Positions 44,924-55,977 are shown, numbered from the stretch's first letter. The stretch is 64,000 nucleotides of DNA from Marinobacter sp. BW6 (GCF_008107725.1 NZ_VIRN01000035.1:1-64000), one strand, 5' to 3'. Notes: a model not told the origin generated them from the sequence alone. Program-made: numbers and translations.

Positions 44924-45730
44924 GTGATAACAACACCAGCAAGCCGACGTTTTTCCATGTTCGCCGTTATGCTGCTGACTCTGCTGGTTACAGGGTGCGT
45001 TACTACCACGGACAGTCGGTTCTCGCGGGAAGCGGATCGTCAGGAAGCCCTCGATAACTATGTGAAACTCGCCACCGCCTACATTGGACAGGGCAATCTT
45101 GAGCGGGCTCGCCATCATCTGGACAGGGCGCTCAAGCTGGATTCAGATGACCCCGGCGCCAGGGCCGCCATGGGCCTGGTCTATAACGCGGAAGGTGAGC
45201 CTGAGCTGGCCGAGCGTAACTTCAAAAAGGCGATTTCCGAGGATCCGGCCTATACCAGGGCACGAGTGTATTACGGGGCATTCCTGTTCGGGCGGGGTCG
45301 GATGGAAGATGCTCGCGATCAGTTCCGCGCTGCCTCCCGGGATACCGGCTATCAGGATCGTGGCTCTGTGTTCTTTAACCTGGGCATGACTCAGGAACGA
45401 CTCGGCGAGCTGGAGGCTGCAGCGACGTCCTACCTCCGGGCGGTGGAGCTAACACGGGGCGATGCCCGCTCCCTGTTGGCTCTTTCACGGGTTTCCGCCG
45501 AGACCGGGAATTACGACGATGCGGCCCGCTACTATTCTCGCCTGATTTCACTGATGCAAAGGAATCAGCGCCTGGTTCACTCGCCAGAGAGCCTTCTTAC
45601 CGGAATCCGCATTGCTCGCTATTACAGCGATGAAAACCAGGAAGCAAGCCTTGCGCTTCAGCTTAGAAACAAATTTCCGGAGTCAGTCGAATACCAACAA
45701 TATAAGGTGCTGATTTCTAATGGCAACTGA
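44924..45730 (+). CDS. pilF: Type IV pilus biogenesis lipoprotein PilF/PilW
   Basis: A 268-residue TPR lipoprotein needed for outer-membrane assembly of the pilus secretin in Pseudomonas. It has a signal and lipobox LLVTGC at residues 20-25, then about five TPR repeats (for example LERARHHLDRALKLDSDDPG, GMTQERLGELEAAATSYLRA). The GTG at 44924 is preceded by GAGGAAGGGGA. The 11-base overlap with rodZ implies coupling. Confidence 0.92.
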   Translation: MITTPASRRFSMFAVMLLTLLVTGCVTTTDSRFSREADRQEALDNYVKLATAYIGQGNLERARHHLDRALKLDSDDPGARAAMGLVYNAEGEPELAERNFKKAISEDPAYTRARVYYGAFLFGRGRMEDARDQFRAASRDTGYQDRGSVFFNLGMTQERLGELEAAATSYLRAVELTRGDARSLLALSRVSAETGNYDDAARYYSRLISLMQRNQRLVHSPESLLTGIRIARYYSDENQEASLALQLRNKFPESVEYQQYKVLISNGN

Positions 45731-46745
45731 AGAAAACTCACAGCCAGCGATGAAAGAGCCCATAGGGCAGCAGCTTCAGAAGGCACGGGAAAAAGCCGGT
45801 CTGAGTACCTCGGATATCGCCGCGGCGCAGCATTTGCGCCCTTCAGTCATTCAGGCGATAGAGTCGGGAGATTACAGCCAGATTGACAGTGAGCTCTTTC
45901 TGAAAGGGTACGTCAGGGCTTACGCAAAACAGGTTGGGTTGGATGCGGATGCGGTGATTGCCGATCTGGATCAGGAGCTGGAGCCGATCCGGCAACAGAG
46001 GGAACAGGAGCAGGAAGCCAATCCCCTGATTGATATCGAGCGTCGCAGACGTCGCAAACGGCAGTTGGCAAAGGCCCTGTTTTTCCTGGTTGTTTTGGGC
46101 ATTGCCGGTTATCTGGCCTACACCTTCCTGGTTCCAGAGCAGGATGGAGCACCCTCCGAGGCGGTAACAGAGCCCGAGGCTGCGCCGGAAGATCAGGGTG
46201 AGACTGAGGAATTGGCGACGTTGTCCGAGCCTGAACGCTCCGAGCCTGAAGTGGTGGCGAGTGTTGAAGAGCCGAAGCCTGTGGCCATGGAATCTGAGCC
46301 GGTGGCAACAGATACGCGGGAACCGTTGGTGGAGCCCGTTGAACCGGATGCTGGCGAGGCTCAGGCGCCAATTGAGACGGCCGCGGTTGAAGACACCCGG
46401 TCGGAGCCTTCCGAGCCGGTAACTGAGCAGATTCCGGCGGTTGTTCAGACTACCGAGCCGGTGCTTGAGAATCCAAACGGAATGTCTGAGGTGGCGGATA
46501 CCGGTCGGCTTCAGATTCGTTTCAGTGATGATTGTTGGGTTCAGGTCAGTGATGCAGCGGGTAACCGTCTGGTGAATTCGCTTCAGGGGAACGGAGATCA
46601 GATTGATGTCGCCGGACCATCCCCGCTAAGGGTTGTGATTGGCGCAGTTGATGCGGTGGCATCCATCCGTTTCCAGGGCGAGCCTGTGGATATTGGTGGC
46701 TACCGGGTTGTCAACAATCGGTCAGAATTTACCCTGACAATTTGA
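45720..46745 (+). CDS. rodZ: Cytoskeletal cell-shape protein RodZ
   Basis: A 341-residue bitopic inner-membrane protein that links MreB to the elongation machinery. A cytoplasmic HTH_25 domain (GQQLQKAREKAGLSTSDIAA, LFLKGYVRAYAKQVGLDADA), a basic juxtamembrane stretch RRRRRKRQLAKALFF, one membrane helix (about 112-132), a long acidic Pro/Glu-rich periplasmic linker and a C-terminal DUF4115 beta domain are present. ATG at 45720. The order pilF-rodZ-ispG is the usual one. Confidence 0.94.
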   Translation: MATEENSQPAMKEPIGQQLQKAREKAGLSTSDIAAAQHLRPSVIQAIESGDYSQIDSELFLKGYVRAYAKQVGLDADAVIADLDQELEPIRQQREQEQEANPLIDIERRRRRKRQLAKALFFLVVLGIAGYLAYTFLVPEQDGAPSEAVTEPEAAPEDQGETEELATLSEPERSEPEVVASVEEPKPVAMESEPVATDTREPLVEPVEPDAGEAQAPIETAAVEDTRSEPSEPVTEQIPAVVQTTEPVLENPNGMSEVADTGRLQIRFSDDCWVQVSDAAGNRLVNSLQGNGDQIDVAGPSPLRVVIGAVDAVASIRFQGEPVDIGGYRVVNNRSEFTLTI

Positions 46746-46780
46746 AACTTGATCAAATTTTCTATATCGGTCAGTAAGAT

Positions 46781-47899
46781 ATGAAACAGGATTCCCCGAT
46801 TACCAGACGCAAATCCCGCCAGATCATGGTGGGCAATGTTCCTGTAGGTGGCGACGCGCCGATTGCGGTGCAGAGCATGACCAACACCAACACCTGTGAT
46901 GTGGAGGCCACGGTTGGCCAGATTCAGGCATTGCAGGAAGCGGGCGCGGACATTGTGCGGGTTTCTGTACCGTCCATGGACGCCGCGGAGGCGTTCGGGA
47001 AGATTCGGGAGCAGGTGTCTCTGCCATTGGTCGCCGACATCCACTTCGATTACAAGATCGCCCTCAGGGTGGCCGAACTGGGTGTGGACTGTCTTCGAAT
47101 AAACCCGGGTAACATCGGCCGCGACGACCGCGTCAGCGCGGTCATCAGTGCGGCCCGGGACGGCAACATTCCGATTCGTATCGGTGTTAATGCCGGTTCG
47201 TTGGAGAAGTCGCTGCAGCGTAAATACGGAGAGCCCACGGCGGATGCGCTGGTGGAATCGGCCATGCGCCACATTGATATCCTTGACCGTCATGACTTTC
47301 AGGACTTCAAAGTCAGCCTGAAAGCCTCCGAAGTATTCATGACGGTGGACGCCTATCGCAAGATCGCCCAGCAGATTGAGCAGCCCCTTCATCTGGGTAT
47401 CACCGAGGCCGGTGGACTGCGCTCGGGTACGGTCAAGTCTTCGATTGGGCTTGGCATGCTTCTGATGGATGGTATCGGTGACACCATCCGGGTGTCTCTT
47501 GCGGCAGACCCGGTGCAGGAAATCAAGGTGGGTTTCGATATTCTCAAGAGCCTTCGGCTGCGGAGCCGAGGCATCAATTTCATCGCCTGTCCCAGCTGTT
47601 CCCGCCAGAACTTTGATGTGATCCAGACCATGAACGATCTGGAGGCGCGGCTGGAAGATGTGAACGACTCCCTCGATGTGGCGATTATCGGGTGCATCGT
47701 CAATGGCCCGGGTGAAGCCAAAGTTGCCGATCTCGGACTTACCGGTGGCAGCCCCAAGAATCTCTTCTACATGGCGGGCAAACCAAATCAGAAGCTGGAC
47801 AACGCCACACTGACTGACGATCTGGAGCGCCTGATTCGCGAGGAAGTAGCACGTCGCAAGGAACAGGAAGAATCGATCATTGCCCGCTCAGACAACTGA
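46781..47899 (+). CDS. ispG: 4-hydroxy-3-methylbut-2-enyl diphosphate synthase IspG
   Basis: A [4Fe-4S] enzyme of the MEP isoprenoid pathway, 372 residues. The cluster ligands are in [13 protein letters not shown] and [13 protein letters not shown]; the substrate site begins with [21 protein letters not shown] at 46781. It needs Fe-S clusters, so it depends on whichever assembly system operates in this organism. Confidence 0.97.
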   Translation: MKQDSPITRRKSRQIMVGNVPVGGDAPIAVQSMTNTNTCDVEATVGQIQALQEAGADIVRVSVPSMDAAEAFGKIREQVSLPLVADIHFDYKIALRVAELGVDCLRINPGNIGRDDRVSAVISAARDGNIPIRIGVNAGSLEKSLQRKYGEPTADALVESAMRHIDILDRHDFQDFKVSLKASEVFMTVDAYRKIAQQIEQPLHLGITEAGGLRSGTVKSSIGLGMLLMDGIGDTIRVSLAADPVQEIKVGFDILKSLRLRSRGINFIACPSCSRQNFDVIQTMNDLEARLEDVNDSLDVAIIGCIVNGPGEAKVADLGLTGGSPKNLFYMAGKPNQKLDNATLTDDLERLIREEVARRKEQEESIIARSDN

Positions 47900-47948
47900 T
47901 CGTTTCCATTTCCGGGCACAACCATCCAGACAGAGTTAAGGGTTAACA

Positions 47949-49229
47949 TTGGCAAAGATTCAGGCAATTCGCGGGATGAACGATATCCTGCCGGAGCAGA
48001 CGCCCGTTTGGCAGTTTGTGGAATCCACGGTTCGCAGGGTGCTGGCCCAGTATGGCTACCAGGAAATCCGCATGCCGATTGTGGAGCAGACCGATCTTTT
48101 CAAACGGTCGATTGGTGAGGTTACCGACATTGTCGAAAAGGAAATGTACACCTTTGAAGACCGCAATGGCGACAGCCTGACGCTTCGCCCGGAGGGCACA
48201 GCCGGGTGTGTCCGGGCAGCCGAGGAACACGGTTTGCTGTTCAATCAGACCCGCCGGCTCTGGTATACCGGCCCGATGTTCCGGCATGAACGTCCGCAAA
48301 AAGGGCGCTATCGTCAGTTCCACCAGATCGGCGTGGAATGTTTTGGTATGACCGGCCCTGATATTGATGCCGAGCTGCTGATACTGACCGCAAGGCTCTG
48401 GAAAGAGCTGGGGCTCGCTGAGCATACCCGGCTGGAAATTAATTCGATCGGAACGTCCGAGTCCCGTCGGACTTACCGGTCGGCTCTGGTGGATTACCTC
48501 GATCAGTTCAAATCAGATCTGGATGCTGACAGCCAGCGTCGTCTGGAGTCTAATCCCCTGCGCATCCTGGATAGCAAGGATCCCTCCACTCGCAAGATCC
48601 TGGAAAACGCGCCCAGCCTTGATGACTATCTTGATGACGAATCCCGTGAGCATTTCGAGCGCCTGAAAGCGCTTCTGGATGCTGCAGGTGTGAACTATTC
48701 GGTGAATCCGGCGCTGGTCCGGGGCCTGGATTATTACGGCAAAACGGTCTTTGAATGGATAACCGACAGCCTTGGCGCCCAAGGCACCGTATGCGCTGGT
48801 GGCCGGTACGATGGTCTGGTGGAACAGCTGGGTGGCAAACCGACGTTCGCGGTTGGCTTTGCAATGGGGCTCGAGCGCCTTATTTTGCTACTGGAAACGC
48901 TTGAATTGGTCCCGGATTACGTGAACAGTGATGCCGATATTTATGTGACGGCTATGGGTGACGTGGCGTTGGCCCCAGCCCTTAAACTGGCTGAAAAGCT
49001 GCGTGCAGCCTTGCCGGGGCGGGTGATCGTTTCCCACTGTGGCGGCGGTAGTTTTAAAAGCCAGATGAAGAAAGCTGACCGGAGTGGTGCCAGCTACGCC
49101 GTTATTCTGGGTGAGAACGAAGTGGCCAGTGGCACCGCCGGGCTCAAGCCTTTGCGTGCGGATGAGCCACAAAGCGAGATCGCCCAGGATGAGCTGGCCG
49201 AGTCTCTGGCAGCAAAACTGGCCAACTGA
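47949..49229 (+). CDS. hisS: Histidyl-tRNA synthetase HisS
   Basis: A class II aminoacyl-tRNA synthetase, 426 residues, attaching histidine to tRNA-His. It has [16 protein letters not shown], motif 2 with [13 protein letters not shown], the histidine-specific [11 protein letters not shown] and [16 protein letters not shown], and a C-terminal anticodon-binding domain. It uses a TTG start at 47949 with AAGGG six bases before it; homologues start at this position, and there is no earlier ATG. Confidence 0.96.
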   Translation: MAKIQAIRGMNDILPEQTPVWQFVESTVRRVLAQYGYQEIRMPIVEQTDLFKRSIGEVTDIVEKEMYTFEDRNGDSLTLRPEGTAGCVRAAEEHGLLFNQTRRLWYTGPMFRHERPQKGRYRQFHQIGVECFGMTGPDIDAELLILTARLWKELGLAEHTRLEINSIGTSESRRTYRSALVDYLDQFKSDLDADSQRRLESNPLRILDSKDPSTRKILENAPSLDDYLDDESREHFERLKALLDAAGVNYSVNPALVRGLDYYGKTVFEWITDSLGAQGTVCAGGRYDGLVEQLGGKPTFAVGFAMGLERLILLLETLELVPDYVNSDADIYVTAMGDVALAPALKLAEKLRAALPGRVIVSHCGGGSFKSQMKKADRSGASYAVILGENEVASGTAGLKPLRADEPQSEIAQDELAESLAAKLAN

Positions 49230-49281
49230 ATCTGATCAAACGTACTGATACAAAAGCAAAAATTCGACTACAGGAGTCCTC

Positions 49282-49938
49282 ATGGCAGAGTTGCGCACCG
49301 AAGAAGAACAAGTCCAGGCGATCAAGGACTGGTGGAAAAAGAACGGCAGCTCTCTGCTGATCGGCATTGGTGCGGCCCTGGCCATTGTGTTTGGATGGCA
49401 GGCTTGGCAGAACCATCAGGCCCAGCAGCGCACTGAGGCAGCGAACCAGTTCGCCAACCTCCTCAATGCCTTCAGTGATCAAGCTGATGAAACCAGCGGT
49501 GAGACCGTTGCTTTCGTGGCGCAGACCCTGAGGGAAGATTACACGGACAGCGCCTACGCGGTTTACGGCAATCTGATCCTCGCACGCCAGCAGTTAATGC
49601 AGGAGGGCAATGCCGAAGCGGCAGTTGATTCCCTGAAGTGGGCGCTGGAAAACACCAGTGAGCACGAGGCATTGGCGCTCGTGGTCCGTAATCGTCTGGC
49701 CCGCGCACAATTTTCTGCAGGTCAGTACGACGATGCCCTGGCCACCATTGATGGTGCCGGCAATGCCGATGCCTTCGATGCCATGTACTCCGAGCTCCGT
49801 GGCGACATACTGTTGGCACAGGGTGACCAAGAGGGCGCCCGTGAGGCCTATCTTGCTGCCCGAGAGGAGAGCCAGCAGGGTCGTAGCGGTATTCTGGAAC
49901 TGAAACTGGCAGACCTCGGTGTCGGGGAGGATGCCTGA
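49282..49938 (+). CDS. yfgM: Periplasmic TPR-type protein YfgM
   Basis: A 218-residue inner-membrane protein that interacts with the SecYEG translocon and periplasmic chaperones in E. coli. A cytoplasmic stretch (RTEEEQVQAIKDWWKKNGSS) precedes one membrane helix (SLLIGIGAALAIVFGWQAW), then a TPR-like periplasmic domain (residues 50-215). ATG at 49282 follows AGGAG. It shares one base with the bamB start codon (TGATG), so the two are tightly coupled. Confidence 0.92.
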   Translation: MAELRTEEEQVQAIKDWWKKNGSSLLIGIGAALAIVFGWQAWQNHQAQQRTEAANQFANLLNAFSDQADETSGETVAFVAQTLREDYTDSAYAVYGNLILARQQLMQEGNAEAAVDSLKWALENTSEHEALALVVRNRLARAQFSAGQYDDALATIDGAGNADAFDAMYSELRGDILLAQGDQEGAREAYLAAREESQQGRSGILELKLADLGVGEDA

Positions 49939-51110
49939 TGCCGGTTTTCCGCGACAGGATCTCGAGACGCGGACTGTTTCTGGGGCTGGCGCTGCTGGTC
50001 GCACTTTCGGGCTGTAGCACTACGGATACTTTCGAACAACCTGTTCCGGTTCCCGAGATTGAGGCGTCCGCCGAATTCAAGAGAGTCTGGAGCATGTCCG
50101 TGGGCGACGGTCATGATGGTGATTTTCTCTACCTGGCACCCCTGAATACCGGTGATCTGATCTACGTCGCATCGGCGGATGGTGAGCTTTACGCAGTGGC
50201 CTCGGATTCCGGCAAGGTTGTCTGGGAATCAGAATTTGAGGAGCGCATCTTCTCAGGTCTCGGCGGTGATGGGCAGTATCTCTACCTGACCACCGAGAAC
50301 GCGGATCTGGTGGCCCTTTCCCGTGAGGACGGCTCCGAGGTCTGGCGTCAGCCTCTGCCGACAGAAGTGCTGTCAGCGCCCCAGTCCAATGGCTCGCTCG
50401 TTGTTGCCCAGACCACTGATGGCAAGGTTCTCGGCTTCAGCGCCGCTGATGGCGAGAAGCTATGGCAGTATGACGGAACCGTTCCGGTGCTTTCGATGCG
50501 GGCCGCCGCTGCACCCCTGGTCGGTGGTGATGTGGTCATTGCATCCTTTGCCAGTGGCAAACTGATCGCTTTAGCGGCAGCCTCGGGGCAGCCCATGTGG
50601 CAATACGAAGTGGGTCAGGCCCAGGGCCGCACAGAGCTCGAACGGCTGGTCGACGTGACGGGGCAGCCCCTGGTTCTTGAAACTGCCGTCATGGTGGTTG
50701 GTTATCAGGGCAAGCTTGCCCTTGTTGATATTCGCACTGGCCAGGAAATCTGGAGCCGGAATGCATCCAGCCTCTACTCGCCGATGATTGGCGGTGGCCA
50801 AATCTATCTTGCCTCTTCCAATGGCGACATTCTTGCCCTGAGAGGGTCAGACCGTCGTGAAGTCTGGACCCAGGATCGTCTTGCATGGCGACAACTGACC
50901 CAGCCAATGGTTTATGAGGATTATCTGGTGGTAGGCGACTTCGAGGGTTACCTGCATGCCATTGACCGCGAGGATGGCAGCCTGGTTGGCCAACTGGAGT
51001 TCGACGATGAGGGTATCCGCGTACCCGCCCAACGCCTCGCTAATGGTAACCTGCTGGTTTTTGGCAACAGCGGAAAGATGGCCGTATTCCAGGTTAAGCC
51101 GCAGGATTGA
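49938..51110 (+). CDS. bamB: Outer-membrane assembly factor BamB
   Basis: A 390-residue beta-propeller lipoprotein of the BAM complex. The signal has a lipobox ALSGC (about residues 22-26), followed by eight PQQ-like blades with recurring A-x-D-G-x-x-x-W motifs (YVASADGELYAVASDSGKVV, LYLTTENADLVALSREDGSE). It is followed by der after nine bases, the usual order. Confidence 0.95.
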   Translation: MPVFRDRISRRGLFLGLALLVALSGCSTTDTFEQPVPVPEIEASAEFKRVWSMSVGDGHDGDFLYLAPLNTGDLIYVASADGELYAVASDSGKVVWESEFEERIFSGLGGDGQYLYLTTENADLVALSREDGSEVWRQPLPTEVLSAPQSNGSLVVAQTTDGKVLGFSAADGEKLWQYDGTVPVLSMRAAAAPLVGGDVVIASFASGKLIALAAASGQPMWQYEVGQAQGRTELERLVDVTGQPLVLETAVMVVGYQGKLALVDIRTGQEIWSRNASSLYSPMIGGGQIYLASSNGDILALRGSDRREVWTQDRLAWRQLTQPMVYEDYLVVGDFEGYLHAIDREDGSLVGQLEFDDEGIRVPAQRLANGNLLVFGNSGKMAVFQVKPQD

Positions 51111-51119
51111 TCCCCTATT

Positions 51120-52541
51120 ATGACTCCAGTTATTGCCCTTGTCGGACGCCCTAACGTCGGCAAATCGACATTGTTTAATCAGATGACCCGTTCCAGGGAT
51201 GCCCTGGTTGCGGATTTCCCGGGGCTAACCCGTGACCGCAAATACGGTGAGGGCAGCTACGAGGGGCAGCGCTTCATCGTCATTGATACCGGTGGCCTTA
51301 CCGGTGACGAGCAGGGTCTGGATCTGGAAATGGCCCGGCAGTCCATGCAGGCGGTAGAAGAAGCCGACATTGTATTGTTCCTGGTAGACGGCCGTGCCGG
51401 CCTGACCGCAGGCGATGAACTCATTGCGGACAGTCTTCGTCGTTCCGGCAAGCTGGCTCACCTTGTTGTTAACAAGACCGATGGCCAGGATCCGGATATC
51501 GCGGCGTCCGATTTTTACAGCCTTGGCTTTGAGTCCACCTTTCTTGTTGCCGCCTCCCACAACCGCGGAATCCGTTCAATGCTCGAAATCCTGCTGCCCT
51601 CCGAAGAGGAGCGGGAGGAAGAGGACCGGGCAGATCGTTACCCTGGCATCCGTATCGGCGTGGTGGGGAGGCCGAACGTAGGTAAGTCTACCCTGGTCAA
51701 CCGGATGCTCGGCGAGGACCGCGTCGTGGTTTACGACATGCCGGGTACCACCCGGGATAGTGTCTATATCCCGTACGAGCGTCAGGGCAGTCAATACACA
51801 TTGATTGATACCGCAGGTGTCCGTCGGCGAAAGAATGTTAGCGAAGTGGTGGAAAAGTTTTCCATTATCAAAACGCTGCAGGCCATTGATGACGCTCATG
51901 TGGTCATTCTGGTCATTGATGCCCGGGAAGGACTGGTGGATCAGGATCTTCACCTCATCGGGTTTGTCCTCGATGCAGGCCGTTCGCTGGTAATTGCTAT
52001 CAATAAGTGGGACGGCATGGATCCTGATGACCGGGCCAAGGTAAAAGAGCAGGTGCAGCGTCGTCTCGACTTCCTGGATTACGCCGATAAGCACTATATT
52101 TCAGCGCTTCACGGATCTGGTGTCGGCGTTATGTATGAGTCGGTGGAGGCGTGCTACGAGTCTGCCATGGCGAAGTGGCCGACCAATCGCCTGACTGCCA
52201 TCCTGCAGGATGCCATTGCGCAGCACCAGCCTCCCATGGTGCATGGGCGTCGAATCAAACTGCGTTACGCACACCAGGGCGGGTCCAATCCGCCAGTGAT
52301 TGTGGTTCACGGTAACCAGGTGGATTCGCTGCCGGGCGCGTACAAGCGATACCTTGAGAATACCTTCCGCAAGGTCCTGAAGGTAACGGGGTCACCGATC
52401 CGTTTTGAATTCAAATCAAGCGAAAATCCGTTCGCTGGCAAAGTGGACCGTCTGACGCCGCGTCAGAAGGTCAAGAAGGACAACGACGAGAAACAGGGTC
52501 GTCGCCCTAAGAAAAAACGCCAGAAGAGTCTCAAACGCTGA
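51120..52541 (+). CDS. der: Ribosome assembly GTPase Der (EngA)
   Basis: A GTPase with two tandem G domains needed for 50S assembly, 473 residues. The first domain has [14 protein letters not shown] (residue 8), DTGG and NKTDGQ; the second has [14 protein letters not shown] (about 184), DTAGVRRR and NKWD. A KH-like domain and a Lys/Arg-rich C-terminal tail follow. ATG at 51120. Confidence 0.97.
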   Translation: MTPVIALVGRPNVGKSTLFNQMTRSRDALVADFPGLTRDRKYGEGSYEGQRFIVIDTGGLTGDEQGLDLEMARQSMQAVEEADIVLFLVDGRAGLTAGDELIADSLRRSGKLAHLVVNKTDGQDPDIAASDFYSLGFESTFLVAASHNRGIRSMLEILLPSEEEREEEDRADRYPGIRIGVVGRPNVGKSTLVNRMLGEDRVVVYDMPGTTRDSVYIPYERQGSQYTLIDTAGVRRRKNVSEVVEKFSIIKTLQAIDDAHVVILVIDAREGLVDQDLHLIGFVLDAGRSLVIAINKWDGMDPDDRAKVKEQVQRRLDFLDYADKHYISALHGSGVGVMYESVEACYESAMAKWPTNRLTAILQDAIAQHQPPMVHGRRIKLRYAHQGGSNPPVIVVHGNQVDSLPGAYKRYLENTFRKVLKVTGSPIRFEFKSSENPFAGKVDRLTPRQKVKKDNDEKQGRRPKKKRQKSLKR

Positions 52542-52547
52542 TTCCGA

Positions 52548-52580
52548 GGCCGGGTGAGGGAAGATTGCCTCAGCCCGGCC
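52548..52580. terminator. Hairpin between convergent der and pta
   Basis: GGCCGGGTGAGG (52548-52559) pairs with 52568-52580 with one bulged base. It overlaps the pta stop codon and has no T-tract on the plus side, so it is a weak terminator for der at best. Confidence 0.45.
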
Positions 52581-54726
52581 CGGCATGTTCAACCTGCTTG
52601 GCCTGAACGGCGGTCAAGGCAACGGTGAACACAATATCCTCCACCAGTGCCCCCCGGGACAAATCGTTGACCGGCTTGCGCAGACCCTGCAGCATGGGTC
52701 CGATACTGACCACATTGGCACTGCGCTGAACTGCCTTGTAGGTGGTGTTGCCGGTATTCAGGTCCGGGAAAACGAATACCGTGGCCTTGCCCGCAACCTT
52801 GCTGTCCGGCGCCTTGCTCCTGGCCACGCTCTCGATGGCCGCAGCATCGTACTGAAGTGGTCCGTCTATCAGAAGATCCGGCCTGCGCTCACGAGCTATT
52901 TTTGTGGCTTCTCTTACCTTGTCTACATCCTGGCCGCTGCCTGATTCCCCAGTGCTGTAGCTGATCATCGCGACCACTGGCTCGATCCCGAAAGCTTCCG
53001 CTGATTCCGCGCTCTGGATAGCAATATCCGCCAGTTCCTCGGCATTCGGGTCCGGATTTATGGCGCAGTCCCCGTAAACCACCACCTGTTGCGGTAGCAA
53101 CATGAAGAACACGGAAGAGACCACTCTTGCGTGGTCGTGGGTCTTGATCAGCTGAAGGGCGGGGCGCACCGTATTGGCTGTTGTGTGGATGGCCCCCGAC
53201 ACCAGGCCATCGGCCTCATCCAGAGCCACCATCATGGTACCCAGAACGACGTTGTCTTCGAGCATGGCTTCGGCCATGTCCGATGTCAGCCCCTTATGCT
53301 TGCGCAACTCTACCATTGGACCGACATAGCGCTGGCGCACCTCTGACGGATCAATAATCTCGATATCCTCAGGCAGCTCAAGATCCTGGGAATCCGCAAC
53401 CCGCCCTATCTCTGCCGCATTCCCGATCAGGGCACACCGTGCCAGCTTGCGTTGATGACAGATAATAGCCGCCTGCACGGTTCTTGGCTCACTGCCCTCG
53501 GGCAGTACGATGCGTTTGTTCGCTGCCCGGGCCCGCTCTGACAGCTGATACCGGAAAGCCGGAGGAGAAAGTCTGTTTTGTCGCGCGACTTTGAGGTGCT
53601 GCTGCAGCCAGTCTGTGTCTATGCGAGTGGCAACCGCCTCCATCGCTTTTTCAATACGGTTGGGGTCATCGATTGGAATGGCGGACGAAAGATTCGCCAG
53701 CATGTGGGCCGTCTCATAGGTGTTGGCATCGGAGCCCAGTACCGGCAAACCGGTTTCCAGCGCTCGGTGACAGAGCTCGATCACACGCTGGTCCGGCATC
53801 AGGCCACCGGTGAGCATCAGGCCGGCCAGTGGGACCCCGTTCAGAGCAGCAACCGCTGTGGTCACCACAATGTCTTCTCGATCCCCCGGGGTTACCAGCA
53901 AGGTGCCGGGTCTGAGAGTCTCAGTCATATTGCGGATACTTCGGGCGCACACAGACACCTTCTGGATCCGGCGTGAGTGCATCTGGCCTTCGTTTAGGAC
54001 CGGTAGTCCCAGCTCTCGGGCAATATCAGAAACCCGAGGTGCGAGCAGCTCCGGCTGCCAGGGAATCTCGGCAATCAGGCGAAAGCGCCCCTCGCTGAAT
54101 ACTTTGCACTGGCTCTGGTAATCAATGGTGGTCGGGGCAGGGTGGTTGCTGTTGGGTCGGGGCTCAAGACCCGCCTGCTCCGGCTCTCCGACCTTGTTCA
54201 GTATGACGCCAATGACATCCGGGTCGCTCGGGTTGGCAAACAGGCGCGACGAGAAGTCCAGTTCCTCATCGACTTGCTGGGCATCCAGGTTTTTTGGGGT
54301 ATTCACGAGGATGACCTCGGAACCGAGGTTGCGGGCGACCTCCACGTTCAGCCTGGCAATGTAGGCTTCGCTACGGTCCGGGACCAGGCCTTCGATGATC
54401 ACCACGTCCACGTCTCGCGCAACCTTCTGGTATTCGCCGACCACTGTCTCGAGCAGGTAATCGGATTTGCCTCTGTTGAGCAGCTGCTGGGCTTCCTTCA
54501 GCGCAATCGGATCTGGTGGATTGAGGTGGCTGCTGGCACGCACGAAAGCGACGGAGGAGTCCTGACCCGCGTTGTGCATGGATTCCGCGTGGTGGACGGA
54601 CTGACAGAAAGGCTTGTAAAAGCCCACGCTCACGCCCACTCGCTCCAGGGCGCGCAGCAGCCCAAGACAAACCGACGTGAGCCCTGAATCAATGGATGTC
54701 GGTGCAAAAAAGAGACTCTTTGCCAT
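52570..54726 (-). CDS. pta: Phosphate acetyltransferase Pta (long form)
   Basis: Interconverts acetyl-CoA and acetyl phosphate. The 718-residue long form has an N-terminal P-loop-like domain (SLFFAPTSIDSGLTSVCLGL), a central DRTGG domain (about 220-340) and a C-terminal PTA_PTB catalytic domain (RIVLPEGSEPRTVQAAIICH, YGDCAINPDPNAEELADIAI). ATG at 54726. It is 27 bases downstream of ackA. The long form usually responds to NADH or pyruvate through its N-terminal part. Confidence 0.95.
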   Translation of the reverse strand: MAKSLFFAPTSIDSGLTSVCLGLLRALERVGVSVGFYKPFCQSVHHAESMHNAGQDSSVAFVRASSHLNPPDPIALKEAQQLLNRGKSDYLLETVVGEYQKVARDVDVVIIEGLVPDRSEAYIARLNVEVARNLGSEVILVNTPKNLDAQQVDEELDFSSRLFANPSDPDVIGVILNKVGEPEQAGLEPRPNSNHPAPTTIDYQSQCKVFSEGRFRLIAEIPWQPELLAPRVSDIARELGLPVLNEGQMHSRRIQKVSVCARSIRNMTETLRPGTLLVTPGDREDIVVTTAVAALNGVPLAGLMLTGGLMPDQRVIELCHRALETGLPVLGSDANTYETAHMLANLSSAIPIDDPNRIEKAMEAVATRIDTDWLQQHLKVARQNRLSPPAFRYQLSERARAANKRIVLPEGSEPRTVQAAIICHQRKLARCALIGNAAEIGRVADSQDLELPEDIEIIDPSEVRQRYVGPMVELRKHKGLTSDMAEAMLEDNVVLGTMMVALDEADGLVSGAIHTTANTVRPALQLIKTHDHARVVSSVFFMLLPQQVVVYGDCAINPDPNAEELADIAIQSAESAEAFGIEPVVAMISYSTGESGSGQDVDKVREATKIARERRPDLLIDGPLQYDAAAIESVARSKAPDSKVAGKATVFVFPDLNTGNTTYKAVQRSANVVSIGPMLQGLRKPVNDLSRGALVEDIVFTVALTAVQAKQVEHAGPG

Positions 54727-54753
54727 GATGGTATTCCTGGTGATGCGTGTGGG

Positions 54754-55950
54754 TCAGGTCAGAGCTGCAGAGCCGGCAAGCCGGGATGCTTCCCTGGCAA
54801 TAACCAGTTCCTCGTTGGTGGGGATCACCAACACGGGAAACCTGGAGTCGGGGCTTTCGATCCGGCCGTCGCTGAATTCGCCATGATGGTTGTTGAGGTC
54901 CGGGCTGAGGTCAAATCCCATGAGCTTGAGATGGTTGACGGTTTCCGCTCTGATTCGAGCGCTGTTTTCACCGATGCCGCCAGTAAAAACCAGCGCGTCC
55001 AGATGGCTCAGGGATGCCATCATGGCGCCAACGTAACGGGCCAGGCGAAAGCAGAACACATCAATGGCAGTTTGTGATGGCTCATGGCCGTGGTCCGCGA
55101 GTTCACAGAGAGAACGCATGTCATTGGTCTGGCCGGAAAGGCCGAGTAGGCCACTTTCCTGGTTCAGGATCCGGTGCACCTCTTCGGCAGCGATGCCCTT
55201 GCTGCGCAGAAAGTCGAAAAGGCCGGGATCGACATCCCCGCTACGGGTTCCCATCACCAGGCCTTCCAGAGGCGTAAGGCCCATGCTGGTATCAACACTG
55301 AGCCCGTCACGGATGGCGGCAATGCTGCAGCCGTTACCGAGGTGGGCTGAGATGATCGAGGTGGTTGCCTGTGTTTTGCACAGCAACCGGGCAGCTTCGG
55401 CGGCCATAAAGGCATGACTGGTGCCGTGGAATCCGTAACGGCGAATCCCCCAATCGCGGTACCAGGCCTCAGGCAGCGCATAGAGGAATGCCCGTCTGGG
55501 AAGAGTCTGGTGAAAGGCGGTATCGAAAACGGCGGCCTGGGGCACCTCGGGAAACTGTGCCAGGGTTGCGCGAATACCTGATAGATTGACCGGGTTGTGC
55601 AGTGGGGCCAGATTCGCGCAGTCCTCAATGGCATCGATGGCATCGGCATCAAGAAGCACGGCCTCGCGGAAAGTCTCGCCGCCATGAACGACCCGGTGGC
55701 CAACGGCCGTCGGGTCCGATGCCATCAGTCCCTGGTCCCGGAATGCCATGACCAGAGCGTTCAGCGCCTGATCGTGGCTGGCACCGGGATCCAGTGGAAT
55801 GGTTCCTTTCCGGCCTTTAACCCGAGCAAACGCATCGCTCTGGTCAAGGCGTTCGGCCAGAGCGGACGCCAGCTTTCGATGCTGACCGTCAAATAACGCG
55901 AGTTTCAAGGATGAGCTGCCGCAGTTCACGACAAGTACGGTGTCTTCCAT
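54754..55950 (-). CDS. ackA: Acetate kinase AckA
   Basis: Transfers phosphate between acetyl phosphate and ADP, 398 residues. It has VLVVNCGSSSLKLALFD, VGHRVVHGGE, YGFHGTSHAF and LVFTGGIGENSARIRAET, all ASKHA-type acetate kinase motifs. ATG at 55950. It is followed by pta and preceded, with a gap of only 27 bases, by a GGDEF/EAL gene on the same strand. Confidence 0.96.
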   Translation of the reverse strand: MEDTVLVVNCGSSSLKLALFDGQHRKLASALAERLDQSDAFARVKGRKGTIPLDPGASHDQALNALVMAFRDQGLMASDPTAVGHRVVHGGETFREAVLLDADAIDAIEDCANLAPLHNPVNLSGIRATLAQFPEVPQAAVFDTAFHQTLPRRAFLYALPEAWYRDWGIRRYGFHGTSHAFMAAEAARLLCKTQATTSIISAHLGNGCSIAAIRDGLSVDTSMGLTPLEGLVMGTRSGDVDPGLFDFLRSKGIAAEEVHRILNQESGLLGLSGQTNDMRSLCELADHGHEPSQTAIDVFCFRLARYVGAMMASLSHLDALVFTGGIGENSARIRAETVNHLKLMGFDLSPDLNNHHGEFSDGRIESPDSRFPVLVIPTNEELVIAREASRLAGSAALT

Positions 55951-55977
55951 GGGAGTGACGTTCCAACGGTTTTCGAT

